64,000 nucleotides of DNA from Zygnema cylindricum (lineage: Eukaryota > Streptophyta > Zygnematophyceae > Zygnematales > Zygnemataceae): assembly GCA_037447655.1 (NCBI GenBank), contig JBBHKE010002882.1, forward strand, positions 364,091 to 428,090, in the 5' to 3' direction. Of this stretch, positions 47,050-59,600 are shown piece by piece. The notes under the pieces were generated by a model, which was not told the origin of the DNA, searched no databases, and was given only the letters and a program-made list of their open reading frames with translations. The position numbers were made by a program, and so were the translations under genes. How positions within the stretch are numbered: the first letter of the stretch is position 1; every line of letters starts with the position of its first letter.

Positions 47050-48322
47050 TGGTAACATATACAAGTGGAAATGAATTTGGCAGGGAGAGAGGGTAAAATA
47101 GGACGAAGAGAGAACGCGTTACATTGGAAGGCGTTAGGTTCGATTAAGCAAAAGATGTTGTGTGGATTCGATTAATTTGTAGTAGGTTATGAAGTTGGGA
47201 ATGAAAGTTAAGTTAGGTCAAAAGTCTGGTTAAAATTAGGTATATAGTTGTACTACATTTCTTGCAAAATGACATGGTATAATTTTTTTTCACTAATTGA
47301 TTTATTTGTTGGTCTATTTATCAGTTCTTAATAAATGATATATTACAATTTGAAAATAAGCTCAATGGACCCCAATATTTGGGGCTTCCACCCGTCGTAA
47401 CTTAGGGGACTTCAACAATTGTATATTGTGTAACTGTCACTTTGACAATATGCATTTATAAACAACATGGATTAAAAAATCGTAATTGGAATCATAAACC
47501 GGTAGTAACACATTGTTTGTTGTATTATACACTCAAAGAATGTGAAAAAAACATAGTGCACTTAATGAGTCGTTCCATGTTGGCGACTTTTTCTTTGATC
47601 AAATTTTTTTTTTTTGCGTCTGTATCTTACTTGGATACAATCAAATTTTGTACATGTATGCACGACATGTGAAAAAAAAAATTGTAAAAGGTTTAGTCTA
47701 TTGTTTTTGTGAAGTGAATAGATTTTGTGCGAACCTAGGGAGGCGCCAGAACTTTATATAAGGATGCGTTTTTAAAGACATTTTGACTAGCAATGAGATG
47801 CGACGACATTTTGAGAATTTTCGATTTTCTAAGATGTTGTTGGAGCCCTGAGACTAGACAAAACATCGAAGAAAAAAAATGGAGCATGGTATACCACCTG
47901 GTGATAAAAAGTTCATTAAAGGCACAAACATTTTTTATATAGTTGATCGAATGAAATAACGGCATGGAATGCCTCTTAGACTCTTGAAACGATATTGTCT
48001 ACCTTACATCTTTAGTGCTTATAATATAATGAAACATGCGTTACCTTCAATCTATGATTGACAACATAAATTGAAAGTGCTAAAAATGAGTATTAACGCT
48101 ACTCCACATCCGGTAATTTATAATCATATGCGTATTTTACGTCTTTGTTGGTTATAATACGCATGCAAGGCGGGATTACCAGATATAGCGTTTGCCATGT
48201 TTGAAATGGTCGTTGTTGGGCCTAAGTTGTCAAAAAGTACAACACACCGTGAATCGTTGTTAGCGTATTGAACGCTAATTCGAGTACCTTTTTTTGTTTT
48301 CAAGTTTTCAAATAGATTTATC
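47050..48322. other. Unassigned stretch
   Basis: No supported gene; several short frames of 60-80 codons without motifs. The left 150 bases contain purine-rich AGAGGGAG sequence. Confidence 0.4.
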
Positions 48323-49195
48323 TAGTGTCGTGTATCGGTAAGGATTTGTCGATAACCGATATGAGCTTTTTTTTGCGTAGCCGATAATTGATATATTGGT
48401 ACGATATATCGTTATGGGTGTTATCGCCGATGAATAACTAATATTTATTGGTTATTATCAGCGATAACACCGATATCGATAACTATTGGCGATATATGTA
48501 CGGACCGGACAGATAAATGTACGGCCAGTTCGTTGAGCTGTAAGTGTTATTCCCACGACGCGCTCTACTCACAACCCCTATCTACTAAGGTGCCTACCAA
48601 TCATATCATTTTGTACAAGCCGAAAGTACAGTAGCCGGCATAAAGTATGTACGGCTTTAGTACTGCTCCAGTTAAAACGACGTACCTTTTACATCCGACG
48701 TCATGGCTTTGTCACTTTCTTCCTTGGGATCCACTAAAAACCTGCCACGTGTCAATCCGTCGGTTGTTTTGGCATAAGCCGCCAAAAGAGCCATTACGGG
48801 ATGTCGACGCTCACACTGGCCGTCTACTCATATTTTCTCATTAAAAGTCGTCTGTTCGATTTTGGCGGTGTGCAGAATGTTTTTTTGCGTCCGTTGTACT
48901 TTGTGCCCGCCGTCCTTTTTCCGTTCCATGATCATCAGTTTGTCGGTACAATGCCGTACGTTCCCGTAAAATTTGTGTTCAATTAACCAGCCAGAAAGTA
49001 TGACAAAGTGCAACGTATTTTTTTTGTCGAAGTCCGTACATTTCCCGTAAATTTTCCGTTCAGTTTACCGGACAAAAAGTACTCCGGACAGAAAGTACAG
49101 AAAATACAAATATATCGGGACCTCTGACCGTTCGATAACCGATAACTATCGGTATCGGTGTTATCGCGATATTTTATTTACGATACACAACACTA
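48323..49195. mobile_element. hAT-like MITE, copy 3 (873 bp) with nested LTR sequence
   Basis: Termini TAGTGTCGTGTATCGG and CGATACACAACACTA, with flanking 8-mers GATTTATC and GAATTATC (7 of 8). Its middle carries sequence in reverse orientation related to the diverged LTR at 32.6-33.3 kb, so either an LTR piece inserted in it or the element captured one. Confidence 0.8.
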
Positions 49196-49404
49196 GAATT
49201 ATCCATACTATTTTAAAAATCCTTAATTCCTAATTAGAGTAGACGATTTCTTTGAAAATTTATAAATTCCCAGTTAGCGTTAATACCGTAATTATTCCTA
49301 TACGCTAAAAAAACTTCTACTCTAATAACGAGTCAGGGTGTTTTGTAGAAGTCTTTTATAGCAAGAATTCCGATGGTAAACCCACCTGGGCCGAAGCTCT
49401 TCCA

Positions 49405-49725
49405 TCATAACGTGCCTGTAGACGAATACAAGTACAATTCTAAAAGTAGTGCTGGCGCAACTAAATTGTTAGGTCTTCCCAGTAGACGAGTTTTCGCCTG
49501 CGTGCGCCATCCTGGTGGTGTCACGTAGGCTTCACAAACGATTGTGATATCCTCACGGATATCGATCTTGGATTCGATTCCCCGGATAGCGCGCATGTAC
49601 TGTACCGTCATTTGGACAGATGTAAAATCGAGGGAGAGCTTGACGTTTCTCAGCAGGCAAGGGGGACCCGCGAAATACGTAACCATAGGATTTCCGTACA
49701 GTACTGTAGCGATTTTAGTTGACAT
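49405..49725 (-). CDS. Hypothetical 106-codon open reading frame
   Basis: ATG to stop, with higher GC than its neighbours and a balanced composition (starts MSTKIATVLYGNPMVTYFAG, ends LYLYSSTGTL). No family recognised. It lies just right of hAT-like MITE copy 3 and could be an old transposon or viral fragment. A 99-codon frame overlaps on the other strand, so coding status is doubtful. Confidence 0.25.
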   Translation of the reverse strand: MSTKIATVLYGNPMVTYFAGPPCLLRNVKLSLDFTSVQMTVQYMRAIRGIESKIDIREDITIVCEAYVTPPGWRTQAKTRLLGRPNNLVAPALLLELYLYSSTGTL

Positions 49726-50372
49726 GCATCTATCCTGTCTAGAGTCACATGGCTACATCATGAGCAGGTTATCATTGGCCGACCGTAGGCGCACCTCTCT
49801 CTTTTTGCCACGTTGCCGTTTGTACTGCCGCCCAGGCGTTTAACTTCCTCCTTGAAGACGGCAAATCTATTGGCTCGACGGAGCGTTAGGTTCGCGGGAT
49901 GATCGAAAACAATCGAACGGTGCATCTTTAGTCGCTTACTACTTTTTTGTCCCTAAGGCCTAATCTGTAAATGTACGGACAACATTACTGGCTGTATTAT
50001 TTTGGACTATGGAACATCAGGTAAGTGCAAGTAGATTGTACACACATGCTATTGTTTGAGTGGTGCCACGTAATCTAAAGTCGGATAAATATAATCGTGA
50101 AAGATTTTACAAATCGACCAGTTTTAATGTAAAATCTTCATTTACGTACCATGTACGATGGTAAAAAAACAAAAACAAAGAGCGGGAAACCACGAAGCTG
50201 AAGGGATAGGTGTGACGAAAGAGCGTTACAAAAAAATCCTTCGGCAAAGATTTTCGGTTGTATTTTGGTGGACTCGCGCACATGTCATGTGCGACGTGTG
50301 AACTTCCGGTGGTGTTTCAGCGTGACACGTTTCATTATAATTCACGTGTAGCGATCTGACACTTTCTTTAGT

Positions 50373-50783
50373 TGACTAGCCACCTCCCCGGGGTGGTAGC
50401 CAAATAGAGAACCGGATGGAGCGTTTGCTTCGCGGATGAATAGTTGAATACCCAAAAAAATCCAGCGGTCACTGTGAAATCCCGGACCTTCGGGGGAATC
50501 TTGGTCGTTTTTCCGGGAAATACAAAAAAAGTATAGTACGACATGGTCAGAAAAGGTACGGATTGCAACCTCACTTTTCGTCTGATGGAGCTTCACCCTG
50601 ATTCTAAACTTTCACATAGTCATGAAAAATACCGTCTTTACACATATATATATGTACATACATATATGTATATATATGTATATATATATAAACATATATA
50701 TATATACATATATATACATATATATATACATATATATAAACATATATATATACATATATATATGTATGTATAGATGTACATAT
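50373..50783. repeat. Second copy of the 46036-46454 segment
   Basis: Continues into a further TATACATA tract to about 50870, where the first copy is cut by the N gap. Confidence 0.9.
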
Positions 50784-50869
50784 ATATATGTATGTATGTA
50801 CATAAATATATATATGCATATATGTACTTATATATACATATATAAATGATAAACATATATGTTTATATA

Positions 50870-52590
50870 TGATTTTATATTAAAATACATATATTATTTT
50901 TGGAAAATAAATTAGTGCGGGTCCTCCATGTAGCAAGGGTGGTTTAAGGGGCTGCCCCCCCCTATACACATTTTAGTTATGTTTGAGTTCGTTTGGTAGA
51001 CCGAAAAAGGTCATTAGAGATAATAAACCATCAGCACGGGGTTTGTGTTTATGAGGGTTTTTTTTTTCAGATCTAGATGACATGGTCGTTGTCCAACGGT
51101 TTAAAGAATTAGCACTAAGAATAAAACAATTAGTTTTATAAACGCTATATTGTGCTTAGAGGGCCGAAAAAATTGTTTGCAAATATTAACGCTTGTAACG
51201 ATTCACACTATGTTTTTTGTTAGGGTTTGATAATGTGTTATTGTTTTGTTATTCATGTTCGCATCTTTAATGAGTTTTTCTTTGTCTATCGTTTATTTCA
51301 TCTCTTATTTTTTTTTTGTTTAGTTCACACTGGTGCCTTTTCGGGTTTGCTTAACTATGTATGATTTTTTTCAATTTCGTTTTGAGTTGTTCCTATTTTG
51401 TACAAGACTAGACTCAGCTTTTTTAATAAAGTTACTATTATACAAATTAACTCTTTTTCAATTCAATAACACCAAAGTTGAAAAAATACTTGTTTGTATG
51501 GTTATTCTCAATCATATTGTACCATGAATTGTCGTTCCATTGACAAAACGTTTTCCTTTTTGCTGTTACACAGTTTCTTAAGGGTCCACATTGCAAACAA
51601 CCAACATACTAAATACTCATTAAAAATCGAGATAATATTGAAACAAAGGGATGAGACAGGTTTAAACGATAACGTCAAATCACAAAGCCTTTTGCCACCC
51701 ATATCGGATATCGTAGCTATATATGAGACACACAACACTTTAGAGGGATTCGCTAATAACATCAATGCTTTTTCCTCCACTTTGATCAAATGAACTCCTT
51801 GCACACCTACCTGGTCTCTGATTGGACAACGCCAATCGGTAAGCAGGATTCTTCCCTTTCAATTGAAACCGCGCAGAGTCAATAACTCGATTGTGCATGG
51901 AGAAAAGATGTCTTGAGTGCGAAAAGAAACATTGGTGCTAATAGCGGTTCGTGGTGTATCCTATAGTTGTCCATGCAATCATTAGTGTTGCCTGTCGTAC
52001 AAGACAGCAAGCTTTATTAATAAACCGGGATGGTAAACCATTTGAGTACATGGGAACAATAGAAACGAACGGTAAGAAAGAGATAGAAAAACCAGAAAAT
52101 GGGAAAAGGTAAAAATGAAAAAAATACAGGAAGGGGGCGAAAATTACACTGAGAAAAGCAAATTAACCAAGAGCATGGGAAACAACAACAACCACAAAAC
52201 CAAGCTTCAAAAGAAACAATCCTAACACAAAAGAACACGTGAACAACTCCGCCACACAATTGCAGTAGAGGCAAGGTCCCCCAAAACAATATCTCTATAA
52301 ATCTGACTACCACTATTGGGCAAAACAAAATCGATACGACAAGAAGGAAAAATAGGTGAAATCTCGTGCGAGTCCAACCCCCCCTCCCCCCTCCCTTCCC
52401 TCCAAAAGAAAGCAATAGTCGAACACAAGTAGTGTTGTGTGCGTGAATCAACTCCGGGTGGCTCAAATCGCAATTAGCATTACGAAATGATTATTATAAG
52501 GACCATTTTAATTTTAGCACTCCTAATTCTTGTCCAAATGATGTGGACAATTGTGAGAGACAAAGATATGTGTCAATGAAAGGAAAACTA
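50870..52590. other. Unassigned AT-rich stretch
   Basis: Opposed 98-99-codon frames at 51494-51804 carry no known motif. The frame at 52017-52466 (minus) is hydrophobic low-complexity. I see no supported gene. Confidence 0.4.
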
Positions 52591-52789
52591 TACCGCTCAT
52601 TGCTATTAGTGTTTATAGCACCAATTCGGTCGACACTTTTCTGGCCAAAAATCACAAAATATAGTTAACGACATCATTTAAGGAAGTGGACAATAATCTG
52701 CCATGTCTCCTTGCACTAATTAGTATTATTAATTTTAATTTCAGATTAACAATAATAAATGTTGAACGCTAATAACGATGTGCGGTGTA
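52591..52789. mobile_element. Small TA-flanked MITE, copy B
   Basis: Starts TACCGCTCATTGCTATTAG and ends CTAATAACGATGTGCGGTGTA, imperfect inverted repeats edged by TA. Confidence 0.7.
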
Positions 52790-53399
52790 GTATTCACGTG
52801 GCTAGTTTTTATTGAGAGAACAAAATAAAGCGGGATGGACTCTGTGCTATCAACACTAATGGCGATTCACGAGCATAGCTATTGAATAGCTTGCTTTTCC
52901 CTCCGACCAGGAATAGATTTATGTTCAAACCCATGTTTGTCAATCAAGAATGAGTTACCGTGGTTATAAACATTAAACTAATTTGCCGAAATCAGTATGT
53001 TTTCAAATGCAGTCCGTATTTGGGCGCATCAAATGGTTATTTGGACTGTAATTTGGTGTTTTGTCCGTATAACTCTCAAATGCTTAACATCCCTTCCACC
53101 TCCTCTACAGTGCTCATCACTATTAGAATAAAAGAGACTACTAGTGAAAATGCAAAATTAAAACGTACGGCGAACCATAAATGTCTCCCTTAAATAGTGT
53201 ATATTGTAACTGCTTTATGACTTCTGGCCCAACAGAGTTCCAACCAAAATAGCAGCATCAGAAATCTGGATTGTTTTCCATCCATTGCCAATAAAGAGCA
53301 ATATCACAGAATGCTATACAATTTAATTTGATTACAATGTAATGCTCATATATTTGCAATTATAGACTTGTGGCACAGCTATACATCCTGTACATAACG

Positions 53400-53665
53400 C
53401 ACTGTATAAAACAACGTTATATAAAACGTCTCGTAAACCACTGTCCTAGAAGAGACAATGTGTTATTAAACAATTTCCTAGAAGTCCTAGAAAACAATGT
53501 CCTAGAAAACAATGTCCCTATAAAACACAGTCTTATAAAACAATGTCCTATATAACGACACCTCATCAAACACTGTCCTATAATATCATAGTAAACAAGG
53601 TCCTATATAACAATGTCTCATAAAACAGTGTCCTATAAAACAATGTCCAATTAGGCATCACCTTA
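53400..53665. repeat. Minisatellite of AAAACAATGTCCTATA units
   Basis: About 14 units of 16-20 bp, just beyond the stop codon of the Orai-like gene and so possibly in its 3' UTR or terminator region. Confidence 0.85.
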
Positions 53666-53693
53666 TAAGAAAAACTCGTGTGAATATTTGAAC

Positions 53694-56600
53694 TTAAGAC
53701 GGGTGTCTTCTTCCCGGCTCGGACAAGGTTGACGATAAAAGAATTTGTTGCTCATCAAGGACAAATTCCCCAGTATGCATAATGCCAGATTCACTTTCGT
53801 TTCCTTTTCCACGATAATGCATTGGACTTGGACTCGTAACACCTTCACTATCCGTCATAAAGTTTGAATCTTCTATTTCTCTCTCCGGCTGTCTGAAATG
53901 AACTAAAGACTGTCGCAAATTGTTACGAGATCTCGTCTCTGTAATGGATTCGCTAGGACTTTGTCCATTTGATCTCCTCGAAGTATTTCTCCTCGAAAAT
54001 CCTTCGGGAACCACAAAATTCTCTCTACCTCCTCCTCCCACGGCCTCACTTTGACCGATGTGAGTGGATTGAGTTTCCTCGGGAGACGATTCATCTTCAA
54101 AAGACTCTTCTCCTGGAGAAGGTACAATTTCGTCTCTTCTCGGAGGTCCTTCCGGAGCTATATGCCAATCAAATGGAAGACCAACCGGTACACGACTAAA
54201 AGAATTTCCAGTGTTTGATAAAGACACATCCTTCCGATTTGTAAGATACGACCCCCAAGAGCACTGTTGCCATGCCCTGGAAAAGTGGGCAAAAAAAGAG
54301 GGAGGGAGGGAGAGGAAGAGAAGGGAAGGGAGGGGAGGAGGGGGAGGGAGTGGGGAGGGGAGGGAGGAGGAGGGAAGAGAAGGCAAGGAGGCAGGAGGGA
54401 GGGGAGGGAGGGGGAGGGAGAGGGTGAGGGGGAAGGGAGGGAGGGGAGGAGGCAAGAGGAGGAGGAAGTGGAAGGAGGAGGAGTGGGAGGGAGGGAGGAA
54501 GGGGGAGGAATATGGAAGGAGGGAGGGAGGGGGGAGGAGGAAGGAAGGAAGGAAGGAAGGAAGGAAGGAAGGAAGGAAGGAAGGAAGGAAGGAAGGAAGG
54601 AAGGAAGGAAGGAAGGAAGGAAGGGGAAGGAAGGAAGGAAGGAAGGGACAGCTTAGGAAGGAATGGACATGAAAGGAATGGAATGGAAGATTAATGAACA
54701 GTGGACATGGAGAAGGAAAGATGATTCAACTGAAAATGGAATGAAGATAGATCTTAATCAACGCATAGACATCCCATTTTCATCCATACAGACATTTCCA
54801 ATCCTGACCTTAATGGCTCTTAAATAGAGACTGATTGAAACAAGTTACAAGCCACTGATCCATCAAGGCAGAAAAGTTAAAGATGAGGAGAGGAGGAGGG
54901 AGGGAGGGAGGGGAGGGGAGGGAGGGAGGAGAGGAGAGGAGAGGAGGAGGGAGGAGAGGAGAGAGAGGGAGGAGAGGAGAGGAGAGGAGGGAGGAGGAGG
55001 AGGAGGGGAGAGAGAGGAGAGAGGGGAGGAAGGAGGGAGGGGGAGGAGAGGGAGAGCCTTATAAATATGTGGAATGGAAATGGAACTGAGGAATGGAACG
55101 ATTTCCTCACCAAACAAAAATGGAGATAATACAGATTCCCATGAAAGCCGAAGCTGTCCCTGCCGAGTAATAAAACTTGATCCACCTATCCATTTTTTCC
55201 CCAAAAGGAAAAAAAAGAAAGTGAAACAAAGTAAAAAAAAACAAAAGAGAAACAAAATTTCCTACTTGCGTTTTTCTGCTTCCTCTATCTTCTTTAGTGA
55301 TATCTTTCTTTAAAAGTGTGTTTTGGAACAGAAACAAATATTGGAAAACCGACACCCTTCCAGACATTTGTTTCCCACAAAGTATACATATGTCTAGTAT
55401 GATTTATAAGTATACGTATAAGTATAAGTATAATTATAGGCATAAGCATAAGTATAAGCATAAGTATAAGAATAAGTGTAAGCATATAAGTATACTTTGT
55501 GTATACAATGTGTATAAGCATATAAGTCTAATGGAGAAAAAAACTCACCCTATCGGTATAAGCTCCAACAAAAAGGAGAAAACTCCTGCGCCCTCCCACA
55601 GAGACACCGTCTGATTACTGTCAACGGAGCAGCTGACATATAACCGCCCATTGCTGTTGTGGCAATGGACTTCCTGCAGTTTAATTAAACCAAAAGGGCA
55701 ATGGAGGAAAATAGTCGTCAGAACTGTTACTTCTGCCAGTTATACATTTTAAACATTTGTAGTTGTCCAAACTTTAACAACTGTTTTATTAGTTCAAACC
55801 GGCTGTACATCGGACCCCATCCAGTAACCTGACAAGACACAGTAATTGCACATTTCAATTCAATCTACCTTCATTAGAGAATGCATTTGAATGTATAGCT
55901 TACACATTTTAAGGAAATACAAGTTTAAATCGACTTTTTAGAGGGCTAAACTGAAATTAAACACACCATCAATTTGGAGTATCATTTAAATCCAATACTG
56001 ACAAAAGAGTTCCCTAACCTGTAGTACGAACTACAGTGGGAAGAAGCGAACTTGACCACCTCACTTCAGTGCCCAGGGTGAATGCAAGGAAATCAAGTGA
56101 CTAACAAATAATCAGTTGATCGTACATATACGGTTTTTGTAAAGCTATTTGAACTTCGGGCTACTCAATTTTGCTAGGATCTCATATGTGTATATTTAGT
56201 ACAAATTGCAACAACATTCACATGATCAAGTGTCTTTATAGAGGTAGACGTCAAAACAAACCTATCTCCAACTTGTTCCTGTTTCTTCCCAGTTGCGAAC
56301 ATTGCAAAACCACTCCTAAACTTTTGTGCAAAATATTTTCTAAGATTTCTGAAAAATATTAAGTGTTGGTGACATTAATGCTATGTTGACACAGAATCTC
56401 AATAGCTGTCACCTTAGGTTTTTCATACCGGCAGGGTCACGTGACTAGAACTTAACAAATTTTTTTTTTAAAAAGACAAAAAATATAATGCTAAGTTAAA
56501 CACAACTGCGTGCGTGAACAATATTTGCCGTTTGCAAACTGTGAGTGAACCTGACTCAAATATAGGTCAAGGTGTTTTACTCAAACGATCTTCATAGAGA

Positions 56601-59600
56601 TTAAACTCTGTTTAAACGCAAATAGCACCGTTTTTATTTTAGTAGAAATCATAAGTTTGCTAGTTTAAACTGTTGTACATTCTGTACATGTACATAACAG
56701 ACCTCCATAAGCAACTTCTTGTGCCGCATTTTCAATCGAAACAGTTTTCTAAATCATTTCAGTGCGACCAACTTCTCTCGAGCTGGAGTAATTAGAGTTC
56801 TTGTCCATAATTCGTGACGCTTCCACACTAGAAAGTGATATTAGCACAATATGAAGCAATTTGTGGATCCATCGTTTCAACTTCCTTACTTCTCTCCCTG
56901 TTTCTCTTATTCAACAACATTTTTCATGTGCCTCTCCTTCTACTTCCCCTCTTACAAGATTTCTCCCTTGATTTGCAAGACTCAATCACTTTCCCTTTAG
57001 CATCCCTTCGTCCTCTATACCACAGCCTTTTCCTTTCGCTTCCCCAAAGCTTTGAATCGCCCCATTATTCTACAACAACGCCAGCCATGCACCCTTCCTT
57101 CCTCTCTTTCCCCTCAATACACTACCAAGTTTTTTTCTCCCTCACCCTGTCTCCTCTTCAAACCATATCTCCTTACCCGCTTCTTCCCTCTTTATACCGT
57201 ATTTGCATATCCCCTCTCCCTCGGCTGTATCCTTACCTTCCCTTCACTTCCTCTTCTTCCCTCTCTATCTCTCCTCTTTCTGCACTACTGTTCCCCATCT
57301 GTTTTTCACTGCCTTTCTTTTCCATCACAAGCTCTTTTCCTCTCTTCTATTATGGTTTCCATCACACTATTTTCCTCACTTTCTTTCTGTTTAGGAATAA
57401 AAAAAATGAGGACTCACCCCATGTAAACAAGGTGAAAGCGAGTCTCCAGTCAGCTTCACACCTGAAGGCAAAATCCAAACCAGGCTTAGTAATTTTCATA
57501 ACCTTTGATTATAATAATTAACAGTATTTAGTGATATTTAGTTACATCTAGTGACAGTTACTGATAGATAGTGATATTTAGTGAATTAGAGACAATTAGT
57601 GCTGTTGATCATGATATTTAGGGATATGTAGAGGTATTTAGTGATATTTAATAATATAAAGCAATATTTAGTAATGTTGATTTAGTGATACTTGGTAATA
57701 TTGATATTAATAGCTCATGTAAGTACACTGTGAAGTGCTAATAAAGTTAACGATACTGATTATGTGCCATTTTTTTAACCAGAAAATATTATTGATAACA
57801 CAATGCAGAAGCAGACAAAAATCATCCCTGTCAACCAGAAATAAAACAAAATACTCCAACCTAATTTTGCGTTGATGAGCGTGTACAAATGAATGAATTA
57901 AATATTATAAGGAGAAAAACCATCTAAAAGATGGCATGCTTCGATGTTACAAAAACAAATTCTTGAGAAGCTACAAAAACGGTGAGAGTTGTGACATCCA
58001 GTTATTATCTTCAACTTCATGGCTCTATCGAAAAGGGAGAAAAGTGCAAGTAAATTATAAAAGAAAAAAACAAAAAAAACACATCCGTATCCCTAAAAAA
58101 AAATGACTTGTTCATGTGAACTCCACCTGAAAATTTCTATACTCCTAACCAAAAGCTTTCCATTTCTTAAAAAAAACAAAATGTGTACAAAAAAGTAAAA
58201 AACAAGCGAGAAAAATAAAACCCTCTTACCTGTACTCCCAAAAGGCCTCAAAAGTTCTTCGAGGGGCAGGAGGTTTTGCTCCTATTTGATAAGTCTCGAT
58301 AAAAGCTCGACAACGAAACATAAACTCTTCTTCTGCCGCCTCATCCACATAACTCTTTCCATTTTTTAAAATGGATCCCAGAATAAGGGTGCACATAACC
58401 ATAGCTATAGTGTGCAAACAAATCTGCAAAATAAAAGGGAGGGAAAACAAATGATTATCAAGGTTCAAAATCACTTAACAAGTGAGAAAGAAGTTGACGC
58501 TGAAACTGAGATGGCTAGTTCTAAAATAAAACCTTCAAAAGTTGAGAAATATATGAAATAGATACAGTAGGTTTTACTCAAAAAATATCTGTCAGAAAGG
58601 AAATCTTTACGCGTTATGCAAAGTACATGTAATAGAGTAGAATTTACTCAGAAATATCCGTAACAAAGAAAAAATTCAAGTATTACAAAAGAATATGCAA
58701 TAGGGACAGCAGATTTACTCACAGAAATAGCTGTCAGAACTCCAAAGAATGTTATGATCCACTGTTCTCGCATTTCCCACCAATAATAAACCAGCAAAAA
58801 ATACCAGCAAAAGACAAAGTAGACAGAGGTCATTCCAACTACAATAGAATGAATAGAAACAAGGAGTCTCAAAAGTCAAATAACCCTAATACAAGGATTT
58901 CTTAAACCAGCTTTGGTATAAACAATTTACCTAGTCCCAAATTGCCCTAGTCACTAACTTCTTGTCATTTAAAAACTTCGACATCTAATTCAGAATAACT
59001 AACTCATTAGCAAAAGCAACATTTGGACGCGTATCTTCATGGCAACATGATTAATTCGAAGATAGAAGAAACAAACAAATTATGGATTAAAAAACAGGAG
59101 CATATCCAGACAGCGAAATTCTAAAAAAAAAAGTTATCAGGCATGAAAAATTGCCAGTTTATCTGCTTGACTTAGGCAAGATCAAGCTCGATTCTCTTAG
59201 CTTTGTCAAACTTTCTACATATTCTTGCCAAAATATGGTAACATATGTTTCCATCACTGAAGCTTGATCTTACGGAACAGAATTTTTAAGAAAAAAAAAA
59301 GTATGGTAGAGCCCTTTTCCGGTTTGTGGCCATTTTGGTGTATGCCGTTACATTCAGCTTGAAAAATTCAGCAAGCAAAAAAATGATTTTAGGACAAGAA
59401 AACAACTAACCAAGAAAAAACATACAAAGGCATCTGCAAAGCAATCTATAAGCAGGAAAAATACATATTTAGGGGAAAAAGTAGAGGACTCAATTGACGG
59501 TTATCGCAGCTTCAAATTATCACTCCACATAAGGATTACCTGGGGCAAAGGGGGAGATCCGATGGCAGAAAGATACATCGGACGACAGTGACTTTAGGTT

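Noticed and set aside
46286-50856. Similar Tyr/Ile-rich frames around 46.3 and 50.7 kb
   Set aside because: Microsatellite translations within the duplicated segment.
52017-52466. 149-codon hydrophobic minus-strand frame
   Set aside because: Phe/Cys/Val-rich translation of A-rich sequence, no splice context or motif.
53400-53665. Regular short repeats considered as a CRISPR array
   Set aside because: No constant-length spacers, units vary, and the context is a eukaryotic gene end.
54277-54455. N-terminal Pro/Leu/Ser-rich part of the 253-codon minus-strand frame
   Set aside because: It is translation of the pyrimidine-rich intron upstream of the TTTTCCAG acceptor; only 53694-54276 is taken as exon.
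55636-55680. Strong-looking acceptor CTGCAG at about 55679 for Orai-like exon 5
   Set aside because: It gives the wrong phase with the exon 4 donor, so the weaker in-phase GTCAG site was preferred; an unseen extra exon remains possible.
56835-57521. 228-codon plus-strand frame
   Set aside because: Low-complexity CT-rich DNA (Ser/Pro/Leu) inside an Orai-like intron, with no motif.
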